DNA of 64,000 nt, taken from the NCBI GenBank assembly GCA_013322215.1, contig JAAMEZ010000058.1:806001-870000 (forward strand), written 5' to 3'. Positions 50,372 through 59,494 of the stretch are shown here, piece after piece (within the stretch, counting starts at the first letter, position 1; every line of letters starts with the position of its first letter). Both the position numbers and the translations under genes were made by a program. Under the pieces are notes generated by a model that saw nothing but the letters and a program-made list of their open reading frames with translations, ran no database searches and was not told where the DNA came from. The DNA comes from Martinezella rhizogenes (GTDB lineage Bacteria > Pseudomonadota > Alphaproteobacteria > Rhizobiales > Rhizobiaceae).

Positions 50372-51381
50372 CAATCGCCCTCGTCTTCATAGCCGATGAG
50401 ATGCAGTGGCTTGGCCGCGATGCCCTGCAGCTCGCACCAGCGCACCAAGGCTTCTTCGCGTCCGTGGGTAACCCAGACTTCGCTCGGTTTCAGATCGGAG
50501 ATCGTCTCGGTCAGCTCCGGCCAGTCGCAATGGTCCGATATGACCAGCGGCAGCTCGACGCCGAGTTGCTTGGCGCGCTGGCGCACCATCATCCAGCCGG
50601 AGGCGAAGGCCGGCAGCGGATCATGGAACCGCCTCGCCCAGCGATCCTGAAATGCCGAGGGCGGGCCGACGACGACGGCGCCGTGAAAGATCGACTGATC
50701 ACGGCTTTCGATGGTAGCCGGCCTGAGTTCGCCAAGCGCGATGCCCTGGCTGACATAATAGTCGCAGAGCGTTTCCAGCGCGCCATGGATATAGATCGGC
50801 TTGTCATAGCCGGCATCGCGCAGCAGGCGAATGACGCGCTGCGCCTTGCCGAGCGCATAGGCGCCGACCAGATGTGTGCGTTCCGGAAACTGGCGAAGCG
50901 AGGCCAGCAGCTTGCGCGTCTCCGCCATGGGATCGGGATGATGAAAGACCGGTAGACCGAAGGTAGCCTCGGTGATGAACACGTCGCAGGGAACCGGCAC
51001 ATAGGCTTCACAGGTCGGGTCCGGCCGGCGTTTGTAGTCACCGGAGACGACGATACGCAGCCCATCCTTCTCCACGGCGATCTGCGCCGAGCCGAGCACA
51101 TGGCCGGCCGGATAGAACTGCACCTTCACGCCATTGATCGTCACTTCCTCGCCGAAGGCAATCGCCTGCTCCGATCCGGCAAAGCCATCGCCGTAGCGGA
51201 TGCGCATGATATCGAGCGTCTGGCGGGTGGCGAGCACATGCGCGTGGCCGGAGCGGGCATGATCGGAATGGCCATGCGTGACGAGCGCGCGCTCGACCGG
51301 CTGCACGGGGTCGATGTAAAAGTCGCCGATCGGGCAGAACAATCCTTCGGGCGCGGGATAAAGCAGTTGTTCCGGTCTCAT
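50371..51381 (-). CDS. Ligase-associated exonuclease (MBL/beta-CASP fold)
   Basis: 336 residues from the ATG at 51381. The metallo-beta-lactamase motif HGHSDH (36-41), SGDYKRRPDPT and a beta-CASP-like region with VISDHCDWPEL are present, as in the mRNA 3'-end-processing-factor-like exonucleases found with this ligase type. The proposed role is end processing before ligation. It is translated together with the ligase through the TGATG overlap. The other two usual members, the Lhr-like helicase and phosphoesterase, are not here. Confidence 0.88.
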   Translation of the reverse strand: MRPEQLLYPAPEGLFCPIGDFYIDPVQPVERALVTHGHSDHARSGHAHVLATRQTLDIMRIRYGDGFAGSEQAIAFGEEVTINGVKVQFYPAGHVLGSAQIAVEKDGLRIVVSGDYKRRPDPTCEAYVPVPCDVFITEATFGLPVFHHPDPMAETRKLLASLRQFPERTHLVGAYALGKAQRVIRLLRDAGYDKPIYIHGALETLCDYYVSQGIALGELRPATIESRDQSIFHGAVVVGPPSAFQDRWARRFHDPLPAFASGWMMVRQRAKQLGVELPLVISDHCDWPELTETISDLKPSEVWVTHGREEALVRWCELQGIAAKPLHLIGYEDEGD

Positions 51382-51410
51382 GAGTGAAGAGGATAGCGCG
51401 ATTTGCTCGA

Positions 51411-52181
51411 TTAGGTAGCGATAACAGTAGTCTTTCGATTGAAACCGCGCTCGGGTTGCCGATCGGGGAGATCGAAAAGGAGAACATCCTCGCAATAGGG
51501 CTTGGCCTTGGCGACGACGACGCCATTCGGATCGACGATGGCGCTGCTGCCATAGCTGACCCAGCCGTCCTCGTTGCTACCGACCACATCCGATGCCATG
51601 ACCCAGCATCCCGTATGCCGGGCGCATATCTGCAGGCTCGAAATCCCAGGCCTGTGCCACCTTTCCGCCTTGTGGGGCCGGAGCATCAGATTGATGGGAT
51701 TGCAGATGAGGCCTGCTCCCTTTCGGGCCAGACGGTGTGCGGTATAGGGATATCTGAGATCGGCGCAGATATTGATGCCGAAGCGCCAATGGCCCTCCTC
51801 CCAGACGGGAAAATCCTGTCCGGGCATGCAGCCCTTCTCAAGCGGATGAGCCTTGGCATAGACCCCGTTGATCCGGCCGGACTTGGCGACGATGGCGCTG
51901 TTGTAGACCCCATCGCTCCTTTGCTCGAAAAGGCCGATGACCGCAGCCGTTTTCCCGGCAGCAAAGTGGCCAACGAGAGCGTTCAGATGCGGATCGTCCA
52001 AAGACATAGCGCGGCGTTTGGCGATGGCCTTATCGTAGCTGTGCCCCTGCAGGTAGCATTCGGGAAAGAGGGCGAGATCGATGCTCTGCGCCTCCGCCCA
52101 GGCCAAATCGCGCGCCAAAACCTTGGCCGTCTGCTCGACGGCATCGAAAAGTGCCAGACGTTGAAAGGCCGCTATCCGCAT
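51411..52181 (-). CDS. Carbon-nitrogen (nitrilase-superfamily) hydrolase
   Basis: 256 residues. The catalytic triad is Glu41 (FPECY), Lys110 (YAKAHP) and Cys139 (NICADLRYP). The family hydrolyses amides, nitriles or carbamoyl compounds in the cytosol. The specific substrate is unknown. It lies 30 bp upstream of the exonuclease gene on the same strand and may be cotranscribed with the ligase pair. Confidence 0.88.
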   Translation of the reverse strand: MRIAAFQRLALFDAVEQTAKVLARDLAWAEAQSIDLALFPECYLQGHSYDKAIAKRRAMSLDDPHLNALVGHFAAGKTAAVIGLFEQRSDGVYNSAIVAKSGRINGVYAKAHPLEKGCMPGQDFPVWEEGHWRFGINICADLRYPYTAHRLARKGAGLICNPINLMLRPHKAERWHRPGISSLQICARHTGCWVMASDVVGSNEDGWVSYGSSAIVDPNGVVVAKAKPYCEDVLLFDLPDRQPERGFNRKTTVIAT

Positions 52182-52388
52182 GCGGCAGGGGTATCATGTG
52201 CGCCGAGTCGCCCCTAGTGCCGATCGACCGCTGGCGAAGTTCCGTCTGCGCCGAACTGGTAAATGAAATGGGAGGATGTCTGAGCGTTCCGCAGTCCGAA
52301 CGCCGTTAGAGACCTACTCCTGTATCAAAACGAAACAGATAGTCTTGGCATGATTTCTGCTTCGTCGGCGTCATCTACGGAGTTCGCC

Positions 52389-53759
52389 ATGATCCAACGC
52401 CGCGCCTTCATCGCTTCCCTCGCTGCCTCGGCGGCGGCCGGCCTGCTTGCGCCTCGCGTTTTTGCCGCGCCGCTTGCCAAGATGACCGGCACCGAGCTGC
52501 GCGGGCCGATCGATGCCATCGCGCTGAAAACCACGCCGGGAGCGAGCGATTTCAAGAGCGGCAAGCTGCAGGCGATGATCGACAATGCGGCGCGCACCAA
52601 CATGCCGCTGTTCCTGCCGCCGGGCACATACAACATCTCCAACCTGACACTTCCCGACAATACCCGCATCACCGGCGTTCCCGGTGCCTCGCGGCTCGTC
52701 TATAGCGGCGACGGCCATCTGATGAATGCCGACAAGGCCCGGCGCATCGAGCTTTCCGGCCTCGTCCTTGATGGCGGCAATCGCTGGCTTGCCGATTATG
52801 CCGGCGGCCTCCTGCAATTTAGCGGCGTCGACGAAGTGCTCATCGACAATTGCGAAGTTACCGGCAGCCGCAAGCACGGGCTGCAGCTGGAGCGCTGTGG
52901 CGGCCGGATCGAACGCAGCCGCATCTCCGGCGCTGCCGAGGTCGGCATCTATTCCGTCCAGTCAACCGGATTGACGGTGACAGGCAATCGCGTCGAGGAT
53001 TGTGGCAATGGCGGCATCCTGATCCATCGCTGGGACAAGGCGGAGGATGGCAGCAGCGTCACCAACAACCGCATTGCCCGCATCCGTGCCAATGGCGGCG
53101 GCACCGGCCAGAACGGCAACGGCATCAATGTCTTCCGAGCCGATGGCGTCACGGTTTCGGGCAACCAGGTCACCGATTGCGCCTTCACCGCCATTCGCGC
53201 CAACTCGGCTTCGAATGTGCAGATCTCCAACAATCAGTGCCTGCGCTCGGGCGAAACCGCCATCTACTGCGAATTCGAATTCGTCGGCGCCACGATCAAT
53301 AACAATCTGGTCGATGGCGCAGCGAACGGCATCTCGGTCACGAATTTCGACAAGGGAGGCAGGCTCGCTTCGGTGACGGGCAATGTCATCCGCAACCTGT
53401 CGCTCACTGCCCCTTACGCGCAGGATGGCGGCTTCGGTATCGGCATCTCTGCCGAAGCCGATACGCTTGTTGCCGATAATGTCATCGAGAATGCGCCGCT
53501 CTGGGGTATGCGGCTCGGCTGGGGGCAATATCTCCGCAATGTCGTCGCAACAGGCAATATCGTCAGGCAGGCCGGCATCGGTTGCGTCGTCTCGGTCGCC
53601 GACGGCGCCGGTTCGGCAGTGATTACAGGCAATCTCTTTCAGGAGATGGAGCAGGCAGCAATCATGGGCTTTCGCTGGGACAAGCCAGCATCCGGCGATC
53701 TCATCAAGGGAAGTACGCAGTTCCCGCAGTTGACCATTGAAAACAACAGATCGGCTTAA
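52389..53759 (+). CDS. Tat-exported right-handed beta-helix protein (TIGR03808-type)
   Basis: 456 residues from the ATG at 52389 (GGAG upstream). The Tat signal is QRRAFIASLAASAAAG. A long run of imperfect 20-25-residue turns (VTGNRVEDCGNGGILIHR, VSGNQVTDCAFTAIRANS, ISNNQCLRSGETAIYCEF) makes a parallel beta-helix of pectate-lyase shape. It is like the TIGR03808 TAT-translocated repetitive proteins of Rhizobiales. Enzymatic activity is not proven; periplasmic or surface. Confidence 0.85.
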   Translation: MIQRRAFIASLAASAAAGLLAPRVFAAPLAKMTGTELRGPIDAIALKTTPGASDFKSGKLQAMIDNAARTNMPLFLPPGTYNISNLTLPDNTRITGVPGASRLVYSGDGHLMNADKARRIELSGLVLDGGNRWLADYAGGLLQFSGVDEVLIDNCEVTGSRKHGLQLERCGGRIERSRISGAAEVGIYSVQSTGLTVTGNRVEDCGNGGILIHRWDKAEDGSSVTNNRIARIRANGGGTGQNGNGINVFRADGVTVSGNQVTDCAFTAIRANSASNVQISNNQCLRSGETAIYCEFEFVGATINNNLVDGAANGISVTNFDKGGRLASVTGNVIRNLSLTAPYAQDGGFGIGISAEADTLVADNVIENAPLWGMRLGWGQYLRNVVATGNIVRQAGIGCVVSVADGAGSAVITGNLFQEMEQAAIMGFRWDKPASGDLIKGSTQFPQLTIENNRSA

Positions 53760-53812
53760 CGCATGCCGCGCAAAAGTGTGCAGCGGTTTTGCGATAACGG
53801 CATGCGCTTTAA
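53760..53812. repeat. RIME-type repeat, copy H (reverse orientation)
   Basis: The reverse complement contains ATCGCAAAACCGC and GCACACTTTTGCGCG, the shared core. GCATGCCG at one end and CGGCATGC near the other form an inverted repeat. It lies between the convergent beta-helix and enoyl-CoA hydratase genes. Confidence 0.6.
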
Positions 53813-54597
53813 ACCGTTCGCCAGCTCGGCTGCCGCTTTTCGAAGAAGGCGGTAATGCCCTCCTTCGCCTCTTCAGTCTCCCAGGCATCCGCCAGCTGCT
53901 CGACGACATGATCGATCATATCATCGGTAATGGGTCTGCCGAAAGAGCGCGCCAGGGCCTTGGCACGAGCGGCCGCCTGCGGAGACGCCGCCAGAAAATG
54001 ACGGACTTCGGCCTCCACGGCCTCATCCAGCGCCTCCTCCGCCACGACACGCGACAGGAGGCCTGTTGCATGCGCCTGCCAGGCGTCGATGATCTTGCCG
54101 GAGAGAAAGAGCGGACGCGCATTCGCTTCGCCGATGCGGGCGACGACATAGGGGCTGATGGTGGCCGGGATGATGCCGAGGCGCACTTCCGTCAAGCCGA
54201 AACGGGCTGTCGATGCCGAGATCACCATGTCGCAAACGCTCAGGATGCCGATACCCCCGCCGAAAGCGTTACCCTGGACGCGGGCGATCAGAGGCTTCGG
54301 CAACTCGTTCAGCACCTTGAACAGCATGGCAAGGCGGCGCGCCTCGGCCATGCGCCCGTCCCGCGTCGCGTCGAACTGGGCACGCATCCAACCGAGATCG
54401 CCGCCGGCACAGAAGCTGGCGCCCTCGCCGGTCAGCACGATGACCCGGACTGACCTGTCGTGGGCAAGATCGTCCGCCGCCACCGTCAAGTCATCGATCA
54501 TCTCTGCCGACAGGGCATTGTGCTTTTCCGGGCGCGCCAGCGTCAGATGAGCAACACCGCGCTCGTCGGTGGCGATGCGGATCGTTTGCGATATCAT
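53809..54597 (-). CDS. liuC: Enoyl-CoA hydratase family, probable methylglutaconyl-CoA hydratase
   Basis: 262 residues. Crotonase-fold segments: HLTLARPEKHNALSAEM, LTGEGASFCAGGDLGWM (oxyanion hole) and RVQGNAFGGGIGILSVCD with ARFGLTEVRLGIIP. GLTEVRLGIIPATISPYV and its place at the end of the leucine operon point to 3-methylglutaconyl-CoA hydratase, which makes HMG-CoA. Its ATG overlaps the mvaB stop by four bases. Confidence 0.85.
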   Translation of the reverse strand: MISQTIRIATDERGVAHLTLARPEKHNALSAEMIDDLTVAADDLAHDRSVRVIVLTGEGASFCAGGDLGWMRAQFDATRDGRMAEARRLAMLFKVLNELPKPLIARVQGNAFGGGIGILSVCDMVISASTARFGLTEVRLGIIPATISPYVVARIGEANARPLFLSGKIIDAWQAHATGLLSRVVAEEALDEAVEAEVRHFLAASPQAAARAKALARSFGRPITDDMIDHVVEQLADAWETEEAKEGITAFFEKRQPSWRTV

Positions 54598-55463
54598 GAG
54601 GCGCTCCTGAGGCTGCGGGCAAAGGCGGCGGCGCGGGCAAGCTTGTCCTTGTCGAGACCCGTCTCGAAACCCTGCCCCGATAGATAATCATGAACCGAAA
54701 CGGTATCGACATTGCCCTTGGCGCCGGGAGCAAAGGGGCAGCCGCCGAGGCCACCGGCTGAGGCATCGAACACCCGCAAGCCGCGCTCCAGGGCGACGCC
54801 GATATTCTCGAGCGCCCGTCCCGACGTGTCATGAAAATGGCCGACGAGGACTGCCGCGGGCAGCTCGCCCAGAACTGCGGCGAGCATCCGGTCGACGGCC
54901 TCAGGCGTGCCTTTGCCGATCGTGTCGCCGAGGCTGATCTCATAGCAACCAAGCGCCCGCAATTGCCAGGCGACGCTGACGACATTTTGCGGCGGCACCG
55001 CACCCTCGTAGGGGCATTCGACGACGCAGCTTACGTAGCCCCGCAACGGAACGCCGCGATCCCGGCTGGCAGCGGCGACCGGCCGGAAGCGTTCGATGCT
55101 CTCGGCGATCGAGCAATTGATGTTACGCATGGAAAAGGTTTCGGAAGCCGACGCGAAGATCGCCACCTCATCGGCGTCGGCTGCAAGCGCTGCTTCGAAG
55201 CCCTGCATGTTGGGCGCGAGGGCCGCGTAACGGACACCGGGACGCCGTTTTATGCCGGCCATGACGGCGGCGGCATCGCCAAGCTGCGGCACCCATTTCG
55301 GACTGACGAAACTTGTGACCTCGATGCGCTCGAAACCGCAATCGGAGAGCAGGTCGACCAGCTCGATCTTGCGTGCGGTATCGACCTGCTGCTTCTCGTT
55401 CTGCAGCCCGTCGCGCGGCGCCATCTCGACGATGGTGACGTGGTTGGAAGGCGTATCGGTCAT
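54594..55463 (-). CDS. mvaB: Hydroxymethylglutaryl-CoA lyase
   Basis: 289 residues. VEMAPRDGLQNEK near the N-terminus, VGHFHDTSG (metal-binding His) and the catalytic GGLGGCPFAPGAKGN (Cys242) are the standard HMG-CoA lyase sites. Splits HMG-CoA into acetoacetate and acetyl-CoA, the last step of leucine breakdown. It overlaps both neighbours by ATGA, so the three genes are translationally coupled. Confidence 0.93.
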   Translation of the reverse strand: MTDTPSNHVTIVEMAPRDGLQNEKQQVDTARKIELVDLLSDCGFERIEVTSFVSPKWVPQLGDAAAVMAGIKRRPGVRYAALAPNMQGFEAALAADADEVAIFASASETFSMRNINCSIAESIERFRPVAAASRDRGVPLRGYVSCVVECPYEGAVPPQNVVSVAWQLRALGCYEISLGDTIGKGTPEAVDRMLAAVLGELPAAVLVGHFHDTSGRALENIGVALERGLRVFDASAGGLGGCPFAPGAKGNVDTVSVHDYLSGQGFETGLDKDKLARAAAFARSLRSAS

Positions 55464-57448
55464 ACCGCGTCCTCCGGCCGAAGCGACAGAAGCACGGCGC
55501 TTTCGCTGGTCTGATCGCCCTCGCCGACATGCAAGCTTTCGACGATGCCATCGCGGGCGGCCGTCAAGGTCAGCTCCATCTTCATGGCCTCCATGACGAT
55601 CAGCGCCTGCCCCTTCGCCACTGTGTCGCCCTCGCGCACGCGGACGATCTTCACGAGGCCTGGCATCGGCGCGATCACGCGGTCACCGCCGCTGGCCGTC
55701 TCCTCACCGCCGTCGAGTGGATCGAGGCGGTGGAAGTGATGTGTCTGCCCGTCGAGGAACAGCGTCACGTCCGACGATGTCTCGAAGATATCGATGTGGG
55801 ACTGCCGGCCGTCGATTTCGATACGTCGAGCACCTCCCTCGTCGGCAAGCAGCCGAACCGGGATGGCGCGATCATCAAAGGCGACGCTGAAAAGCGAATG
55901 CCCCGCAGCGCTCACCCGGCAGCTCCTCTGGCCGCCGGCAAAATGCAGCGTGACGGGACGACTTGCATTGCCCCAGAGCTGCCATGCACCCAGCGAGAGC
56001 CAGGGATCATTGGCGGCTGTTCGAACAAATCCGCCCGCCTCGACAATGGCGGCGATGGCAAGAGCCGCGTCGTCCGGCTGCCGCGCCGAGGTCAGAGCCT
56101 CCACCTCCCGATCGATCAACCCGGTATCCGGATGGCCGGCGGCGAAATCCGGCTGGCGGCTGAGGCGAATGAGGAAATCGAGATTGGTCGTGGTTCCCGC
56201 GACCTGCGTCTGCTCCAGACCGCGCGTGAGCTTGGCAAGGGCGGCGGCTCGATCCGGCGCATGCACGGTCAGCTTGGCGATCAATGGATCGTAATGCGGG
56301 GTGATGGTATCGCCCTCACGCACGCCGGCATCGATGCGGACATCGCCTTCGGGAAAGCGTAAGTGCGAGATCGTGCCGGTTGCCGGCAGAAAGCCGCGCG
56401 AGGGATCTTCGGCGTAGATCCGCGCTTCGAAGGCCCAGCCGCTTATGGTGAGTTCGTCCTGGGATTTCGGCAGCGGCTCGCCGCTGGCGACGCGCAATTG
56501 CCACTCGACAAGGTCGACGCCGGCGATCGCCTCGGTGACGGGATGCTCGACCTGCAGGCGGGTGTTCATCTCCATGAAGAAGAAGCGATCCGGCGACAGG
56601 CCGTCGGAGACATCGGCGATGAATTCAACGGTGCCGGCGCCGCGATAGTCGATGGCGCGGGCGGCACGAACGGCCGCTTCGCCCATGGCGCTGCGCATTT
56701 CTTCAGTCATGCCCGGTGCCGGCGCCTCCTCGATCACCTTCTGGTGCCGACGCTGCAGGGAGCAGTCGCGCTCGAAGAGATGCACGGCATTGCCATTGAT
56801 ATCGCCGAAGACCTGAATCTCGATATGGCGCGGTTTGATCAGATATTTCTCGATCAGCACGGCATCATCGCCGAAGGCGGATTTCGCCTCGCGCTTTGCC
56901 GCTTCCAGCGAGGCAGCGAATTCCTCCGGCCGGTCGACGCGGCGCATGCCCTTGCCGCCGCCGCCTGCCCGCGCCTTGATGAGAACGGGAAAGCCGATGC
57001 CATCGGCCTGCTCGGCAAGAAAGCCGGGTTCCTGCCCATCGCCGTGATAGCCTGGCACGACCGGCACCCCTGCCCGCTCCATCAGCGCCTTGGCGGCGTC
57101 CTTCAGCCCCATCGCCCGGATCGAGGCCGGCGACGGACCGATGAAGACGAGGCCAGCGGCCTCGACGGCTTCGGCAAAGCCCGCGTTTTCCGAGAGAAAG
57201 CCGTAGCCCGGATGGATGGCTTCCGCTTGGGTTCGCTTTGCCGCCGCAATGATCTTTTCCTTCGAAAGATAGCTTTCGCTCGCCGCCGCCGGGCCGATAT
57301 GAACGGCCTCGTCGGCCAGTGCTACATGCAGGGCATCTCGATCGGCGTCGGAATAGACGGCGACCGTGCGGATGCCCAGGCGCCTTGCAGTGTGGATGAC
57401 ACGGCAGGCGATTTCGCCGCGATTGGCGATCAGTATCTTCGAAAACAT
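55460..57448 (-). CDS. mccA: Methylcrotonyl-CoA carboxylase, biotin-containing alpha subunit
   Basis: 662 residues. Biotin carboxylase N-terminus (KILIANRGEIACRVI), the ATP-grasp loop with KARAGGGGKGMRRV, the catalytic segment EMNTRLQVEHPVTE, and a C-terminal BCCP domain with EAMKMEL (biotinyl Lys623). Carboxylates biotin for MccB. The operon partners make methylcrotonyl-CoA, rather than propionyl- or acetyl-CoA, the likely substrate of the complex. It starts 9 bp after ridA. Confidence 0.92.
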   Translation of the reverse strand: MFSKILIANRGEIACRVIHTARRLGIRTVAVYSDADRDALHVALADEAVHIGPAAASESYLSKEKIIAAAKRTQAEAIHPGYGFLSENAGFAEAVEAAGLVFIGPSPASIRAMGLKDAAKALMERAGVPVVPGYHGDGQEPGFLAEQADGIGFPVLIKARAGGGGKGMRRVDRPEEFAASLEAAKREAKSAFGDDAVLIEKYLIKPRHIEIQVFGDINGNAVHLFERDCSLQRRHQKVIEEAPAPGMTEEMRSAMGEAAVRAARAIDYRGAGTVEFIADVSDGLSPDRFFFMEMNTRLQVEHPVTEAIAGVDLVEWQLRVASGEPLPKSQDELTISGWAFEARIYAEDPSRGFLPATGTISHLRFPEGDVRIDAGVREGDTITPHYDPLIAKLTVHAPDRAAALAKLTRGLEQTQVAGTTTNLDFLIRLSRQPDFAAGHPDTGLIDREVEALTSARQPDDAALAIAAIVEAGGFVRTAANDPWLSLGAWQLWGNASRPVTLHFAGGQRSCRVSAAGHSLFSVAFDDRAIPVRLLADEGGARRIEIDGRQSHIDIFETSSDVTLFLDGQTHHFHRLDPLDGGEETASGGDRVIAPMPGLVKIVRVREGDTVAKGQALIVMEAMKMELTLTAARDGIVESLHVGEGDQTSESAVLLSLRPEDAV

Positions 57449-57457
57449 CGGCAGACC

Positions 57458-57841
57458 CTATTGCGCGGCAATGACTTCGACTTCGAGCAGCCAGGCGGTA
57501 TCGAAAATGCCAGCGATTACGACAGTCATCGCCGGCGTGAGGGGGCCTAGATATTCGGCGCGGATCTCGCGGTTCTCCATTGTATGGTGTCGATCAGCGA
57601 GAAAAGTGGTGACCTTGACGATATCGTCCTTGGTCATGCCGGCCGCTTTGAGCTGAGCATCGACATTCAGCCAGGCTTGGCGAGCCTGCGCCTTGAACCC
57701 CTCTGGAAGCGTATCGTCCGACGTCATCGGGATCTGGCCGCTGACGAAAAGCAATCGCTCGAAGTTCTCGAGTTTTACGGCCTGCGCATAACCGCCGCGG
57801 GGCTGCGGTGCATTCTTGGCATTGATGGCATCGCGTTTCAT
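57458..57841 (-). CDS. RidA-family protein
   Basis: 127 residues from the ATG at 57841 (GAGGAG upstream). RidA fold features: YAQAVKLENFERLLFVSGQIP, ARQAWLNVDAQLKAAGMTKDDIVKVTTFL, and a terminal AWLLEVEVIAAQ. The classical catalytic Arg in the IR/RxxCP-type motif is not evident near the C-terminus, so it belongs to a Rid subfamily other than archetypal RidA. Canonical RidA deaminates reactive enamines/imines. It is placed between mccB and mccA with 9-10 bp gaps. Confidence 0.8.
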   Translation of the reverse strand: MKRDAINAKNAPQPRGGYAQAVKLENFERLLFVSGQIPMTSDDTLPEGFKAQARQAWLNVDAQLKAAGMTKDDIVKVTTFLADRHHTMENREIRAEYLGPLTPAMTVVIAGIFDTAWLLEVEVIAAQ

Positions 57842-57851
57842 CTTGATCTCC

Positions 57852-59459
57852 TCACATCCTGAACAGACCGAAGCGTGTGTCTTCGATCGGCGCGTTGAGT
57901 GCTGCTGAAAGCGACAGAGCCAGCACATCGCGGCTCTTGCGCGGGTCGATAATACCATCGTCCCATAGGCGGGCCGAGGCATAGAGAGGATGGCTCTGGG
58001 TTTCGAACATCTTGAGCGTCGGCGCCTTGAAGGCAGCCTCTTCTTCCGTCGTCCAGGGCTTGCCGGCACGCGCCAGCGCCTCGCCGCGCACGGTGGCGAG
58101 CACACCGGCCGCCTGTTCTCCGCCCATGACCGAGATGCGGCTGTTGGGCCAGGTCCAGAGGAAACGCGGCGAATAGGCGCGGCCGGCCATACCGTAATTG
58201 CCCGCACCGAAAGAGCCGCCGATCAGCATGGTGACCTTCGGAACCTTGGTGGTGGCAACCGCCGTCACCAGCTTGGCGCCGTTCTTGGCGATGCCCTCGG
58301 TCTCGTATTTGCGGCCAACCATGAAGCCGGTGATGTTCTGCAGGAAGACCAACGGGATCTTGCGCTGCGAGCAGAGCTCGACGAAATGCGCACCCTTCAG
58401 GGCCGACTCCGAGAACAGGACGCCGTTGTTGGCGATGATGCCGACGGGAATGCCGTGAATGTGGGCGAAGCCGCAGACCAGCGTCGTGCCGTAACGTGCC
58501 TTGAACTCGTCGAGCCGGGAGCCATCCACCATGCGGGCAATGACCTCGCGCACATCATAGGGCATGCGCAGGTCGGACGGGACGATGCCCAGGATCTCTT
58601 CGGGATCGTAGAGCGGCGCCTCCGGCGTGCGAAGCTCGACACCCTCCGGCTTGCGGCGATTGAGGTTGGCGACCGCCTGCCGGGCGAGCGCCAGCGCGTG
58701 GGCATCATCGCGCGCCAGATGGTCGGCAACGCCGGAGAGGCGCGTATGAACGTCACCGCCGCCGAGATCTTCGGCCGAGACGACCTCGCCCGTCGCCGCC
58801 TTGACGAGCGGCGGGCCGGCGAGAAAGATCGTTCCCTGCTTCTCGACGATGATGGTCTCGTCCGACATGGCCGGCACATAGGCGCCACCCGCCGTGCAGG
58901 ATCCCATGACAACGGCGATCTGCGGAATGCCGGCCGCCGACATATTGGCCTGATTGTAGAAGATCCGGCCGAAGTGATCGCGATCCGGAAACACCTCATC
59001 CTGGTTCGGCAGGTTGGCGCCACCGGAATCGACGAGATAGATGCAGGGGAGATTGTTCTCCGCTGCAATCTCCTGCGCCCGCAGATGCTTCTTCACCGTG
59101 ATCGGATAGTAGGTGCCACCTTTGACCGTGGCATCGTTGCAGACGATCATGCAATCGCGGCCGGAAACGCGGCCGATACCGGCGATCAGACCGGCTCCCG
59201 GCGCATCGCCGCCATAAAGACCATGCGCGGCTGTCGTCCCGATCTCCAGAAAGGGCGTGGCGGGATCGATCAGGCCGGCAACGCGATCGCGCGGCAGCAT
59301 CTTGCCGCGGCTGACGTGACGCTCACGCGCCTGTGCGCCGCCGCCTTCGGCCGCCTGCGTCGCGGCCGCCTCAGCGACACCGATCGCCTCCAGCATGGCG
59401 GCGCGATTATCGCGGAAGCGATCGCTATGCGTGGATATCTCTGATTTCAGGACGGTCAT
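57852..59459 (-). CDS. mccB: Methylcrotonyl-CoA carboxylase, carboxyltransferase beta subunit
   Basis: 535 residues, with both carboxyltransferase halves: LIDPATPFLEIGTTAAHGLYG (N half), GSCTAGGAYVPAMSDETIIV, and a C half with GFMVGRKYE and IGGSFGAGNYGMAGRAYSPRF. Transfers CO2 from biotin to 3-methylcrotonyl-CoA. Paired with MccA, with ridA between them. Confidence 0.93.
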   Translation of the reverse strand: MTVLKSEISTHSDRFRDNRAAMLEAIGVAEAAATQAAEGGGAQARERHVSRGKMLPRDRVAGLIDPATPFLEIGTTAAHGLYGGDAPGAGLIAGIGRVSGRDCMIVCNDATVKGGTYYPITVKKHLRAQEIAAENNLPCIYLVDSGGANLPNQDEVFPDRDHFGRIFYNQANMSAAGIPQIAVVMGSCTAGGAYVPAMSDETIIVEKQGTIFLAGPPLVKAATGEVVSAEDLGGGDVHTRLSGVADHLARDDAHALALARQAVANLNRRKPEGVELRTPEAPLYDPEEILGIVPSDLRMPYDVREVIARMVDGSRLDEFKARYGTTLVCGFAHIHGIPVGIIANNGVLFSESALKGAHFVELCSQRKIPLVFLQNITGFMVGRKYETEGIAKNGAKLVTAVATTKVPKVTMLIGGSFGAGNYGMAGRAYSPRFLWTWPNSRISVMGGEQAAGVLATVRGEALARAGKPWTTEEEAAFKAPTLKMFETQSHPLYASARLWDDGIIDPRKSRDVLALSLSAALNAPIEDTRFGLFRM

Positions 59460-59494
59460 GCGGCCTCACCGGTCAAGTAAGATGGAATTCAAAA

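Noticed and set aside
48734..51381. Ligase and MBL nuclease as a new defence or NHEJ system
   Set aside because: No Ku gene is present, and the pair matches the known ligase-associated gene set.
57990..59444. Long plus-strand frame opposite mccB
   Set aside because: Antisense shadow; similar long frames lie opposite most genes here.
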